A stretch of DNA of 64,000 bases from CAYRHN01 sp964424115 (GCA_964424115.1 CAYRHN010000015.1:33708-97707), one strand, 5' to 3'; shown: positions 55,707 through 64,000, numbered from the stretch's first letter. Notes: a model not told the origin generated them from the sequence alone. A program made the numbers and translations.

Positions 55707-56576
55707 ATGCCCCTGCCGCCCGCTTTTCAGTTCAGCCAGAACAACTTGCAGGATTACGTGGACTGCCCGCGCCGCTTCGAACTGCGCCACCTGCTGCGCC
55801 TGGAGTGGCCCGCCTTGCAATCTGAGCCGGTGCTGGAGCACGAACGCCAGATGGCGCTGGGCGAGCAGTTCCACCGCCTGGTGCAGCAGTACCTCTCCGG
55901 TATGGCGCCCTCTTTACTGGAGGCACAGGTTGCCGCCGACCCCGATTTGGAACGCTGGTGGAGCAATTTCCTCCAATCCGGCATCCTGGACGACCTGCCT
56001 GCCGCACGGTACAGCGAACGCCAGCTCTCCGCACCTTTCCGGTGGGGGGGAGAACATTCCCCGGTCCGCCTGGTAGGTCAGTACGACCTGCTGGCAGTGG
56101 ATCCCGGCCGCCGGGCAGTCATTCTGGACTGGAAGACCGGCAAACAGGGCGGAGCCAGGCCCTCCAGCCTGAAATTGCAGGCGCGGCTGCAAACCCGCCT
56201 GTACCCGCTCCTGCTTTGCCTGGCGGGTCAGCACCTCAACGGCGGCGCACCGATCCAACCCGAGAAAGTGGAAATGATCTACTGGTTCTCCGACCATCCG
56301 CAGGCAACGGTGCGGTTCCAATATTCCGACACCCAGATGGCTGCCGACCAGACTTACCTGCGCAGCCTGATCGCCGAGATCCGCAACCTGGCCGAGAGGT
56401 CCCAACCGTTCTTGCTTACCCCCGATGCACGACGCTGTGCCTTCTGCGCCTTCCGTTCGCTGTGCAAGCGCGGCGCCCAGGCCGGGAACCTGGACGAGAT
56501 CGACGAAGAGATCGAGCTGGCGGACGATGAACCGCTTGGGCTGGATTTTGAGAACCTCGACCCAATCCAATGGTAA
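55707..56576 (+). CDS. PD-(D/E)XK nuclease with Fe-S cluster motif (AddB/Cas4-like)
   Basis: 289 residues from the ATG at 55707, with GGAGG upstream. Nuclease core GEQFHRLVQ, D127 (VGQYDLL) and D141-W-K143 (AVILDWKTG) form the PD-(D/E)XK site. Four cysteines C20, C244, C247, C253 (C-x223-C-x2-C-x5-C) match the Fe-S cage of AddB and Cas4-type nucleases. It is encoded alone although its relatives are the C-terminal part of AddB. It overlaps recJ by 7 bases. A cas-type function is unlikely: no cas genes nor array in the window. Confidence 0.9.
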   Translation: MPLPPAFQFSQNNLQDYVDCPRRFELRHLLRLEWPALQSEPVLEHERQMALGEQFHRLVQQYLSGMAPSLLEAQVAADPDLERWWSNFLQSGILDDLPAARYSERQLSAPFRWGGEHSPVRLVGQYDLLAVDPGRRAVILDWKTGKQGGARPSSLKLQARLQTRLYPLLLCLAGQHLNGGAPIQPEKVEMIYWFSDHPQATVRFQYSDTQMAADQTYLRSLIAEIRNLAERSQPFLLTPDARRCAFCAFRSLCKRGAQAGNLDEIDEEIELADDEPLGLDFENLDPIQW

Positions 56577-58912
56577 CACCGCCTGCCTCCCTTGCCTGGA
56601 AAGAACCCACCCCGCTGGAGATCCCGCCGGAATTCCAGATCGCTGTTGGCGGGCACCCTCTGCTGGCTGAAACGCTCCTGCGGCGCGGAATATTTGACCT
56701 CGGCGCGGGGAAAGGCATGCCGCAGGTGCAGGCTTTTCTCAACCCCGATCTCTACCATCCAGCCCCACCTGCGGATCTGCCCGGCCTGGAAGAGACCGCT
56801 GCGCGCCTGCTTCGAGCAGTTCGCCAGGGCGAGCGGATCGGCGTGTGGGGGGATTTTGACGTGGACGGGCAAACCGCAACTACCCTGCTGGTGGAAACAT
56901 TACAGGGGCTGGGGGCGGATGTGATCTATCATATTCCGGTGCGCGCGAGAGAATCACACGGCATTAACCTGCCCCAGCTAAAGGCTATGCGCAGCAACGG
57001 TGCTGCCCTGGTGTTGACTTGCGATACCGGCATTGCCGCTACCGAGGCCGCCGATTACGCTCAGACCGTAGGCTTCGACCTGTTGATCACCGACCACCAT
57101 GAACTGCCTGATGAACTACCCCGGGCACACAGCCTGGTTAATCCGCATTTTTTGCCCCCCGAACACCCGCTCTCCAGCCTGTGCGGGGTGGGCGTGGCCT
57201 ACAAACTGGCTGAATTTCTCAATCATCAGGCCGGACGTGCTGAATCTACGCTGCGCCTGCTCGACCTGGCCGCGCTGGGCACAGTGGCAGACGTGGCCCA
57301 ACTGACCGGCGACAACCGCTGGATCGTGCAAAAGGGGCTGGAAAGCCTGCGCGACCCAGCCCGTCCGGCCCTGCGCGCCATGCTCAAGCTGGCCGAGGTC
57401 AACCCCGCCCAGCTCAACGAGACCCATTTGGGCTTCATTCTCGGCCCCCGTCTGAATGCGATCGGGCGCCTGGGCGATGCCAACCCGGTGGTTGACTTCT
57501 TGCGCCAGACATCTCCCGAAGCAGCGGCAGAAATGGCTGGCGATCTGGAACGGCTCAACCGAGAACGCCAGCTGCTGGTGAAACAGGTCTTTGAAGGTGC
57601 GCTGGCCCAGTTGAAGCGCGAACCCGCCCTGCTGGATACCCCGATCCTGGTGCTCAGCGCCCCCGATTGGCCGGGCGGGGTGATCGGCATCGTGGCCGGA
57701 CGACTGGCCGAGCAGTTTCAGCGCCCCGCTTTGCTGATCACTGCCCCGCAAGGAGAACTGGCTCGCGGATCAGCCCGTTCGGTGGAAGGCGTTGACATCA
57801 CCGCCGCCCTGGCTGCTCAATCCGGCTTGCTTAAAGGATTTGGCGGGCACAGCATGGCTGCCGGTTTTTCGCTGCCTGCCGAGAACATCCCCACGCTGCG
57901 CCGCGCGCTGGGCAAGGCGGCCGTGGCTGCCGGACAGGCTACCGAACGCACCCTGGAGATCAGCGCTGCCCTGCCGCTCTCGGCGGTCACCCTGGAACTG
58001 GTGGAAGCGCTCGACCGCCTGGCTCCCTTCGGGCCAGGCAACCCACCCCTGATGCTGGCTACCTATGACCTCAGTCTGCGCAACATCACCCGACTGGGGA
58101 GAACCAACGAGCACCTGCAGGTGCTGGTTGAAGATCCCAGCGGCACGCAGCGGCGCATCACCTGGTGGCAGGGCGGCGGGTCCCCCCAGCCGGAGGGCAA
58201 TTTCGACCTGGCCTACACCGTGCACGCCAGCAGCTACCGCGGACAGCGCGAGCTGCAGATCGAATGGCGCGCCTGGCGCAGCCGCGCTTCCGGCGAATCC
58301 GCCCCGGCGTTGATCTCCCACCGACGCCTGGGGTTGATCGACCTGCGCAGCGAAGCCAACCCGGAGGTTGTCCTGGCTCGCCTGGCAGAAAGCGGCGGGA
58401 TAACCGTCTGGACGGAGGGTGAAGGCCGCCCATCCTCCCTGTCCGGCGCCGACCGCCTGCATCTCCAGCCTGCCCCAGCCCTGGCCGTCTGGAACGTCCC
58501 ACCCGGCCCGGACGAACTGTCTGCAGCGGTCGAAGCTGTGCGCCCTCAACGCGTTTACCTGCTTGCTCATCCGGGGGGCAGCACTCAGGCGAATCAATTC
58601 CTGGCACGCCTGGGCGGATTGGTGCGCTACGCGCTGCAATCCCGCGCCGACCAAGCCAGCCTGGCGGAACTGGCGGCCGGATGCGCCGCGCGCGAGGCCG
58701 CGGTGCGTCTGGGGTTGGAATGGATGGCTGCCCAGGGGTTTCTTCGCATTGCGGTTGAATCCAACGGCGCGCTGGAATTGACCACACCTGAAACCCCGCA
58801 AGCAGATGCCCAGGCAGCTGCCCGCGCCGAACATGGATTAAAAAAGGTGCTGGCTGAAACGGCTGCCTTCCAGCGTTTCTACCTTTCCGCGCCGGGGGAA
58901 AGCCTAATCTAA
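56570..58912 (+). CDS. recJ: RecJ-type single-strand DNA 5'-3' exonuclease
   Basis: 780 residues. DHH phosphoesterase: D95-F-D-V-D-G (motif I), CDTGI (II), TDHHEL (III), GTVADVAQLTGDNR (IV), LGPRLNAIGRLGD, and DHHA1 GFGGHSMAAGFSLP. Then the OB-like domain and a long C-terminal extension (about 570-780) with low complexity that is not typical in length. RecJ resects 5' ends for recombination. Coupled to the nuclease gene; it ends with a 9-base convergent overlap of the next gene on the other strand. Confidence 0.95.
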   Translation: MVTPPASLAWKEPTPLEIPPEFQIAVGGHPLLAETLLRRGIFDLGAGKGMPQVQAFLNPDLYHPAPPADLPGLEETAARLLRAVRQGERIGVWGDFDVDGQTATTLLVETLQGLGADVIYHIPVRARESHGINLPQLKAMRSNGAALVLTCDTGIAATEAADYAQTVGFDLLITDHHELPDELPRAHSLVNPHFLPPEHPLSSLCGVGVAYKLAEFLNHQAGRAESTLRLLDLAALGTVADVAQLTGDNRWIVQKGLESLRDPARPALRAMLKLAEVNPAQLNETHLGFILGPRLNAIGRLGDANPVVDFLRQTSPEAAAEMAGDLERLNRERQLLVKQVFEGALAQLKREPALLDTPILVLSAPDWPGGVIGIVAGRLAEQFQRPALLITAPQGELARGSARSVEGVDITAALAAQSGLLKGFGGHSMAAGFSLPAENIPTLRRALGKAAVAAGQATERTLEISAALPLSAVTLELVEALDRLAPFGPGNPPLMLATYDLSLRNITRLGRTNEHLQVLVEDPSGTQRRITWWQGGGSPQPEGNFDLAYTVHASSYRGQRELQIEWRAWRSRASGESAPALISHRRLGLIDLRSEANPEVVLARLAESGGITVWTEGEGRPSSLSGADRLHLQPAPALAVWNVPPGPDELSAAVEAVRPQRVYLLAHPGGSTQANQFLARLGGLVRYALQSRADQASLAELAAGCAAREAAVRLGLEWMAAQGFLRIAVESNGALELTTPETPQADAQAAARAEHGLKKVLAETAAFQRFYLSAPGESLI

Positions 58913-59851
58913 ATCGGTATCTTCTTGAGGGGTCTGCTGTTCCAGATAAGTCTGCGGCTCCAGCGGGGGGGCGTCCAAGGTATTCCCGCGCCGGATCTGA
59001 GACAATTGCTCTGCAATCAGGCCGATCACAAAGAGGATGACCCCGATCATGATCGAGAGCATGGCCGCAGTGCTCATCCCATGTGCCATCAAAATAAATG
59101 GAATTCCCCACAAGACCCCAACCACAATGAAGAAAGTTGCCAGGGGCAGCATGATGCGCGCCGGGTTGAGCAGCATGATGATGTTCAGGATCTCCATCAC
59201 CGTCTCAAATGCAGTGCGTGTGGAAATAGTGCTTTTGCCCTTGCGCCGCTGGCGGATGGTAATGGGGTGTTCGATCACCCGGTGGCGCTGGCTGACAAAG
59301 ATCATCGTGATCACATCGCTAAAGGCCATCGAATCAGGACACAGGCGGATATAGCGCTTGGCCAGGTCCGTGCGGTATAACTTCAAGCCTGAATTAAGAT
59401 CCCGTACCGGCATCGGCAGCAACAAATTCGCGATCCAGCGGATCATCTTTTTCCCCATGCTGCGGTACCAGCTGGCATCCGCGCCGGTGCCCCGCCCGCC
59501 GACGATCAAATCAGCCTGGCGCGCCTCCAAGACATTGTACAGTGCCAGGACATCCTGAATATTGTGCTGTCCGTCAGCATCCATGGTTGCCACTAAATCG
59601 GTTTCTGCCATTAAGATGCCCGTCTTCAAAGCTCCCCCGTAGCCGCGGTTGACCTTGTGGTGATAGATATGGATACCCGGCGCCTGTGCGTATGGCTCCA
59701 GCACTTCGCGCGTGCGGTCCTTTGAACCATCATTTACAATGATGATCTCCCAGCCGTGCTGTTCGCAAAACGGTTGGAGCTCTGCCAGGAAATCCGGCAA
59801 GGATTCGGCTTCGTTATAGGCGGGAATAATGATGGACAGAGAAGGTGGCAT
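58904..59851 (-). CDS. GT2 family glycosyltransferase, DPM1/DPG-like
   Basis: 315 residues. LSIIIPAYNEAESLPDFLAEL (5-25), IIIVNDGSKDRT, VATMDADGQHN (D-x-D metal site), RDLNSGLKLYR and QRRKGKSTI, followed by two C-terminal helices (ARIMLPLATFFIVVGVLWGI and AMLSIMIGVILFVIGLIAEQL) and an acidic tail. This is the plan of polyprenyl-phosphate sugar synthases that make the lipid sugar used by GT-C or GT39-like enzymes such as that encoded just upstream. Stop and start of the two genes lie 3 bases apart. Confidence 0.9.
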   Translation of the reverse strand: MPPSLSIIIPAYNEAESLPDFLAELQPFCEQHGWEIIIVNDGSKDRTREVLEPYAQAPGIHIYHHKVNRGYGGALKTGILMAETDLVATMDADGQHNIQDVLALYNVLEARQADLIVGGRGTGADASWYRSMGKKMIRWIANLLLPMPVRDLNSGLKLYRTDLAKRYIRLCPDSMAFSDVITMIFVSQRHRVIEHPITIRQRRKGKSTISTRTAFETVMEILNIIMLLNPARIMLPLATFFIVVGVLWGIPFILMAHGMSTAAMLSIMIGVILFVIGLIAEQLSQIRRGNTLDAPPLEPQTYLEQQTPQEDTDLD

Positions 59852-59854
59852 GAT

Positions 59855-61894
59855 CTAAGGGTTGATCTGGAATAACTCAAAATTCGAAGCTGTACCGATT
59901 AATTTCCCATTGGCGGCAAATTTCGGATACTCATTGAGACCTCTCTGCACCAGAAGGTAATCCAGGTGCAGATCGCTGAGATACTGCGCGTCGTTCAGCT
60001 TATCAAAAGGATAGATGGGCACCAGGATATGCTCAAAATGTTCGCCAAACAGCATATAATCCTGCAAATACCCCTCAAAGTATAAACCCAGTCGCACCTT
60101 TTCGGGAGGGAGTTTCTTATCCAACAGATACAAGAGAGGGCGCAGAGAAGTCTGGGGAAGGGTGATCAGATCGTTGCGAGGGGCTGTCCACACATTCAAT
60201 GTTTCGCCCATATTCATACGGAATTCTCTGAGCGGTTTGCTGGCATTGAAAGTATGCACGGTCATCACAATGATGATCGAGATCACCAGCACGAATCCAC
60301 GCAGAATGCGCGACGCCCAACCCGGCCGGTAGAGAAAGGCCATAAATGGAGCGTAGAGGGTAACCAGGGGCAGAAAATAGCGCCCCTGATACATATCCCA
60401 ACCCGGGCGGAACAAAACCAAAATGATCAGGAAACTGGCCGCAGCAATAAACATCCCGATGCCGTAGGGATGCCGGCGTCGGATTCCAACGACGAATTGG
60501 TAAATAGCAATGGGCGTCAGCAGCAAGAAACCTACCATCCCGTACCAGGCCGCCTCCTCGAATACCTGGTCATAAAATCCTTCGTCCATACGGAAGACTT
60601 CGTAGGTGAAGTTGTGGCCGGGAGAAATCACCAGCGGTGCTTCCAGGTTCAAGCCGATCAGATTGAAGAACGGCTCGGCGATCATTGATTTGAGCGCAAT
60701 GAACCGCCGGAACCAGGGATACGGGATCCCCGTTGGATCGATGGATTGGTAGAGCAGACGGGGAATGTTGTATTTCAATGTATCCCAACTAGATTGGGGA
60801 TCCTCCAACAGGATCGAATACTTGACCACATTTTCGGAAATTCCCAAGGGGTTGTGGTACAGGATCATGTTTTGGATGAAAATATAACTGCTAAAAACCG
60901 CAAAACCGACCACTGCGGCAGCGCTCCAGGTCCACAATCCCCGCCACCGTAAGGTGGGACAGGCGGATTCCCCCACCGCAGCACGGCGCCAGGGCAGGAA
61001 GAAAGCCAACACCGCCAGGATAAAGATGCCGGGCATGACAAAGATCGTTACCTGCTTGGTGCCCACCGCCAGTGCCGCCCCCAGGCCGGACAACCACAGC
61101 ATGCCATTTGCTCCCTGGCGGACCGCCAGGAGCAGGAAATACACACTGGCCGAGATCATGGCTGCGGCCACCATGCTGTCCTGTGCCGAAGTGATTTGCA
61201 GTACCACCTGCGGGAAACAGGCCCAAACCAGGAAGGCAAATAACGCCTGCCGCTTTTCCGCTCCCAGCAGCCGGGCGATGCCAAAGACCGCCAGGCCGGC
61301 CGCCAGGCCAGCCAGCCATTGCACAAATCCAACCAGGCGGTCGGTGCCCACGAAGACAATCGTCCACAGGTCTTGTAGTTGGGCATTCAGGGTGTAATAG
61401 ATCTGGGTAATGCGGTGGGTAGGCCAGGGCAACATGTTGCCGTGCTGGTACCAATACCCCACCCGCGACAAATGCGTGGAGAGCGCGTCGTTGTTATTGG
61501 GCGGCACGACCAGATTCAACACTGCCGCCAACCCAAACGACTCCAGGACAACCAGCGAAAAGACCAACAGGTCGGGCCAACGCAAGCTGCTGCCAAGAAA
61601 TTTTACAGGAAGTTGACGCCAGGCAATTCCTTGCCAGGGCAGGTACAACGCTGGGCGCTTCCGCGCCAGCCAGGCCCCTCCCGCGGCTGCCGCCAGTACA
61701 AGGTGCAGGCCCAGGTAAGCCCAGGACTGGTTCATCACGTTCAAGAGACTGGTGATGATCCCGCTGATCACGATCACGGAAAAGCAAATAAGATAAGCCC
61801 CCAACAGCCAGGCGGTGCGGGAATGAATCCGCAAAAATGACAACACAAAAAGGGCAAAAACACCCAATACGATCAGATCAACAAATATCAACAT
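59855..61894 (-). CDS. Multi-pass membrane protein, GT39/GT-C-like
   Basis: 679 residues with about 12 membrane helices and a C-terminal soluble domain (last 120 residues, LTLPQTSLRPLLYLLDKKLPP ...). After helix 4 the loop carries NNNDALSTHLSRVGYWYQHGNMLPWPTHR, with an acidic residue next to aromatic ones as in PMT-type and other GT-C enzymes. It probably moves a sugar from a polyprenyl-phosphate donor to a target outside the membrane. It is first in the two-gene operon. Target not known. Confidence 0.8.
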   Translation of the reverse strand: MLIFVDLIVLGVFALFVLSFLRIHSRTAWLLGAYLICFSVIVISGIITSLLNVMNQSWAYLGLHLVLAAAAGGAWLARKRPALYLPWQGIAWRQLPVKFLGSSLRWPDLLVFSLVVLESFGLAAVLNLVVPPNNNDALSTHLSRVGYWYQHGNMLPWPTHRITQIYYTLNAQLQDLWTIVFVGTDRLVGFVQWLAGLAAGLAVFGIARLLGAEKRQALFAFLVWACFPQVVLQITSAQDSMVAAAMISASVYFLLLAVRQGANGMLWLSGLGAALAVGTKQVTIFVMPGIFILAVLAFFLPWRRAAVGESACPTLRWRGLWTWSAAAVVGFAVFSSYIFIQNMILYHNPLGISENVVKYSILLEDPQSSWDTLKYNIPRLLYQSIDPTGIPYPWFRRFIALKSMIAEPFFNLIGLNLEAPLVISPGHNFTYEVFRMDEGFYDQVFEEAAWYGMVGFLLLTPIAIYQFVVGIRRRHPYGIGMFIAAASFLIILVLFRPGWDMYQGRYFLPLVTLYAPFMAFLYRPGWASRILRGFVLVISIIIVMTVHTFNASKPLREFRMNMGETLNVWTAPRNDLITLPQTSLRPLLYLLDKKLPPEKVRLGLYFEGYLQDYMLFGEHFEHILVPIYPFDKLNDAQYLSDLHLDYLLVQRGLNEYPKFAANGKLIGTASNFELFQINP

Positions 61895-61944
61895 CCCTCA
61901 ACCAGCATCTCATAGTTTTTATCCCGATATTCCCAGACGAAAGG

Positions 61945-61973
61945 ATTATAGGTGGTATTCTCCCCTCTGTCAA
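61945..61973 (-). promoter_or_regulatory. Consensus sigma-70 promoter of the glycosyltransferase operon
   Basis: Minus strand TTGACA (61973-61968), 17-base spacer, TATAAT (61950-61945): both boxes and spacing perfect. Leader about 45 bases. It lies in the 229-base divergent gap 61895-62123. Confidence 0.9.
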
Positions 61974-62084
61974 TCAAATCTGCCCCAGACAGCGCTTAGC
62001 CCGCCCGAATGGCCTCCCAATGGAATGTGCAAAATCTACCATGACTTGAAAAGATAGCGAGAAATCAATAGAGGACTTTTATTG

Positions 62085-62090
62085 TATAAT
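62085..62090 (+). promoter_or_regulatory. -10 box of bfr
   Basis: TATAAT about 34 bases before the bfr ATG. The -35 is poor, which would fit a promoter helped by a regulator; I see no clear Fur-like palindrome. Confidence 0.45.
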
Positions 62091-62123
62091 GATTACATCC
62101 CAATTAATTTACGGAGGAAAACG

Positions 62124-62591
62124 ATGAAAGGAAATGCAAAGGTAATCGATTTCTTGAACTTCGCCCTCGCAGATGAATTGACCGCCGTCAGCCAGTACAT
62201 GGTGCATTCCGAAATGTGCGCCAACTGGGGATATGAACGGCTGGCCGGAGTGATTGAAAAACGCGCTGTCGAAGAGATGAAACATGCCGAAAAGCTGATC
62301 GGGCGCATCCTCTTTCTGGAAGGCACTCCCATCGTCAACAACCTGGGCAAAATGCACATTGGCGCAGATGTCAACGCCATGTTGACCAACGATCACGAAG
62401 CCGAATCAGGCGCGATCAAGGCTTATAATGAAGGCATCAAGATCTGCGTTGAATTGGGTGATAACGGCTCGCGGGCCTTGCTCGAGTCGAATCTGCAAGA
62501 TGAGGAAGCCCACATCGACTGGTTGGAAGCCCAATTGGACCAGATCAACCACATGGGCATACCCACCTATCTGGTGGAACAAACCGATTAG
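62124..62591 (+). CDS. bfr: Bacterioferritin
   Basis: 155 residues from the ATG at 62124 (ACGGAGGAAA upstream); the 14 codons before have no site. Ferroxidase residues E18, E51, H54, E94, E127, H130 all match the family numbering, and M52, the axial ligand of haem b, is present. Stores iron and detoxifies peroxide in a 24-mer. The same operon holds no bacterioferritin-associated ferredoxin. Single gene with a strong terminator. Confidence 0.96.
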   Translation: MKGNAKVIDFLNFALADELTAVSQYMVHSEMCANWGYERLAGVIEKRAVEEMKHAEKLIGRILFLEGTPIVNNLGKMHIGADVNAMLTNDHEAESGAIKAYNEGIKICVELGDNGSRALLESNLQDEEAHIDWLEAQLDQINHMGIPTYLVEQTD

Positions 62592-62613
62592 GTCGCCCTC
62601 AACCTGTCGCCTG

Positions 62614-62646
62614 ATCCCTGCGCTGTCTCCCGGCGCAGGGATTTTT
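62614..62646 (+). terminator. Terminator after bfr
   Basis: 10-bp perfect stem ATCCCTGCGC / GCGCAGGGAT, 9-base loop, then a T run. The rest of 62592-62757 holds a possible -10 box for the next gene. Confidence 0.92.
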
Positions 62647-62695
62647 TGTCCCAATTGCTCTCCCGTTTGACCTATGAGCGAATCTCCCAGACGGG

Positions 62696-62701
62696 TATAA
62701 T
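62696..62701 (+). promoter_or_regulatory. Candidate -10 box of the GT2 gene
   Basis: TATAAT 56 bases before the ATG at 62758. TTGACC lies 23 bases upstream, too far for a normal promoter. Confidence 0.35.
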
Positions 62702-62757
62702 TGCCCATCAGGAAAAAAACCGCGCCGCCGGGCCTTGCAGCCTGCCAGAGAAAATAC

Positions 62758-63525
62758 ATGAATTTGCCGAAGATCTCCATTATTACTCCTTCTTTTAACC
62801 AGGGAAAATTCATCGCTCAGACCATCCAATCGGTGCTGAGCCAAAATTACCCCAACCTGGAATACCTGGTGATCGATGCCGGTTCCACCGATGAAACCAT
62901 CGACATTTTAAAATCCTACGAAGGAAAGATCCGTTACGTTGTCGAAAAAGATGACGGCCAATCTGATGCGATAAACAAAGGCATCCGGATGAGCAGCGGA
63001 GAGATCATTGCATTCTTGAATTCCGACGATTATTATTTTCCTGATATCCTCAGCCTGGTAGCTGCCGAATTTGCCGATCCCCACTGCCTCTGGTTGACTG
63101 GCTATTATCGCATCATAGATGAATTTGAACGCACCATTCATCCGGGGGTCAATTTCTATAAAAAGATCCTGAGTCAGTTTTCCACATACACCCTGTTGAA
63201 GATCACCAATTACATTGCCCAGCCGAGCACGTTTTGGAGAAGGGAATTGATCGAATCCGTCGGTTTTTTTGATGTAAACCTGCGATATACCATGGATTAC
63301 GATATGTGGCTGCGCTTCTTCAAATATTCCCGTCCCAGGATCATCCGGCGCCCCCTCTCCAATTTTCGCGTCCATTTCCAATCCAAAGGCGGGAGAGAAT
63401 ATCAGGCGCAATTCCAAGAAGAATTAAACGTGATGAAGCGATATACTTCCAATAAAGCCATCACCACCCTGCACCGCTTCAGCAACTATTGGATCACCTC
63501 AATCTATAAGATCATCAAGAAATAA
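62758..63525 (+). CDS. GT2 family glycosyltransferase
   Basis: 255 residues from the ATG at 62758; a TTG 19 codons earlier lacks a ribosome site. GT-A fold: KISIITPSFNQGKFIAQTIQSVLSQNYPNLEYLVIDAGSTD, EKDDGQSDAINKGI, FLNSDDYYFPD and the FWRRELIESVGFFD..MDYDMW acceptor region. This is the type that builds polysaccharide or lipid-linked glycans. No membrane helix. Followed after 42 bases by a small transporter gene. Confidence 0.9.
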   Translation: MNLPKISIITPSFNQGKFIAQTIQSVLSQNYPNLEYLVIDAGSTDETIDILKSYEGKIRYVVEKDDGQSDAINKGIRMSSGEIIAFLNSDDYYFPDILSLVAAEFADPHCLWLTGYYRIIDEFERTIHPGVNFYKKILSQFSTYTLLKITNYIAQPSTFWRRELIESVGFFDVNLRYTMDYDMWLRFFKYSRPRIIRRPLSNFRVHFQSKGGREYQAQFQEELNVMKRYTSNKAITTLHRFSNYWITSIYKIIKK

Positions 63526-63567
63526 ACGTCCGCGTGCGGAAGACCCTTGCACGGAGGAAAATAACCG

Positions 63568-63942
63568 ATGTTAGAAGTCATCCTTTTGACCCTCTTGTTT
63601 GACCTGGCCTCTGCTTTCTCCATCGCCCTCACCGGCGACCGTGGTCTGATCTCCGGCAACCTATTAAGTAATTTTTGGAGCATCCTGTTTAACTGGAAAT
63701 TTATCCTGGCCATGGGATTGGCAGTTCTTTCCCGCTTCCTTTTCATTTTCATCAATAACCAATTGCTCAAGATCCCTGCCCTGGCGCCAAGTTCAACCAC
63801 CGTCACCGTATTTATCACCGCCACCAGTTACATTTTTATTGTCATCACCAACCTAGTGATGCTGCAAGAACAGATCCGCGGCATTCAATACCTGGGGATT
63901 GGGTTGATTCTGGTAGGCGTGGTGCTCGTTTCAATGAAATGA
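63568..63942 (+). CDS. Small 4-helix transporter (SMR/EamA-like)
   Basis: 124 residues, GGAGG at 12 bases from the ATG. Four hydrophobic helices: 2-20, 38-60 (WKFILAMGLAVLSRFLFIFI), 75-95, and 102-122, the plan of small multidrug-resistance proteins or ArnE/ArnF lipid-sugar flippases. The usual SMR catalytic Glu of helix 1 is not seen; an Asp (D12) stands there. Next to a glycosyltransferase it may flip a lipid-linked sugar. The last 58 bases of the window (63943-64000) hold no supported gene. Confidence 0.7.
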   Translation: MLEVILLTLLFDLASAFSIALTGDRGLISGNLLSNFWSILFNWKFILAMGLAVLSRFLFIFINNQLLKIPALAPSSTTVTVFITATSYIFIVITNLVMLQEQIRGIQYLGIGLILVGVVLVSMK

Positions 63943-64000
63943 AATATGGATACTGTATCTTTAGTTCATGAAATAGGGGAGAGAAGAAAAATAGCTTGAT

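Noticed and set aside
55707..56576. Cas4 of a CRISPR system
   Set aside because: No cas genes and no repeat array in the window; the neighbours are helicases and RecJ, so an AddB-type role is more likely.
63943..64000. Start of another gene at the right edge
   Set aside because: A GGGGAGAG stretch is visible but no start codon with a usable frame can be judged in the few bases left.

Overview
The window reads as chromosome of a Chloroflexota bacterium, most likely class Anaerolineae. This is inferred from gene style and was not tested by alignment. The supporting traits are a Tad-type pilus locus without a secretin gene, short lipoproteins with long Pro/Thr-rich linkers after the lipobox, a CSLREA-type secreted beta-helix protein ending in a short LPMISR tail, a ROK-family polyphosphate glucokinase, and a long-form ribosome hibernation factor. 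No rRNA, tRNA, CRISPR array, transposase or phage module was seen. No gap between genes is longer than about 240 bases, and every gap above 100 bases is described in the list.

Layout. 1-3147 (minus): a membrane protein cut by the window edge, then an SPFH protein fused to an excisionase-like helix-turn-helix and its partner. 3385-10909 (plus): Flp pilin, then one long operon cpaB-cpaE/tadZ-cpaF-tadB-tadC-comF-hpf closed by a strong terminator. 11094-15316 (plus): elongation factor P, a Cys-rich small protein, a HAD-DinB fusion and FtsH. 15354-20843: acyl-CoA synthetase (minus), a propeller lipoprotein (plus), and an overlapping minus operon glycosyltransferase-yraN-miaA. 20993-28971 (plus): a cyclic-nucleotide-binding protein, CinA, an amidohydrolase-CYTH fusion, then glycogen synthase, ADP-glucose pyrophosphorylase and 4-alpha-glucanotransferase. 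29128-35910: secreted beta-helix protein, EamA exporter (minus), superoxide dismutase, ferredoxin, GPH-type sugar symporter and a GNAT-like protein. 36029-41574 (minus): a baseplate-J-like membrane protein, RuvX, MltG, a zinc-ribbon beta-propeller protein and polyphosphate glucokinase. 41725-48636 (minus): a sugar-use operon (LacI regulator, ABC importer, GH4 glycosidase, sugar kinase) behind a strong promoter with two tandem 12-base palindromic operators. A GHMP kinase diverges from it. 49895-58912 (plus): a lipoprotein and then a DNA-repair cluster: DEDDh exonuclease, helicase-like protein with an altered motif II, active UvrD-type helicase, stand-alone Fe-S PD-(D/E)XK nuclease, RecJ. 58904-61894 (minus): two glycosyltransferase-type genes behind a consensus promoter. 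62124-63942 (plus): bacterioferritin, a GT2 glycosyltransferase and a small 4-helix transporter.

How the genes work together. The glycogen genes, polyphosphate glucokinase, the LacI/ABC/GH4 operon and the GPH symporter point to a sugar-fermenting or sugar-storing life style. Superoxide dismutase, ferredoxin and bacterioferritin, close to each other or in the same half of the window, suggest oxygen exposure of an iron-rich metabolism. The two items most worth following are the five-gene repair cluster (50752-58912), which looks like an AddAB-type end-resection machine broken into separate polypeptides together with RecJ and a DnaQ-like exonuclease, and the amidohydrolase-CYTH fusion (22738-24717) that lies near a cyclic-nucleotide-binding protein.
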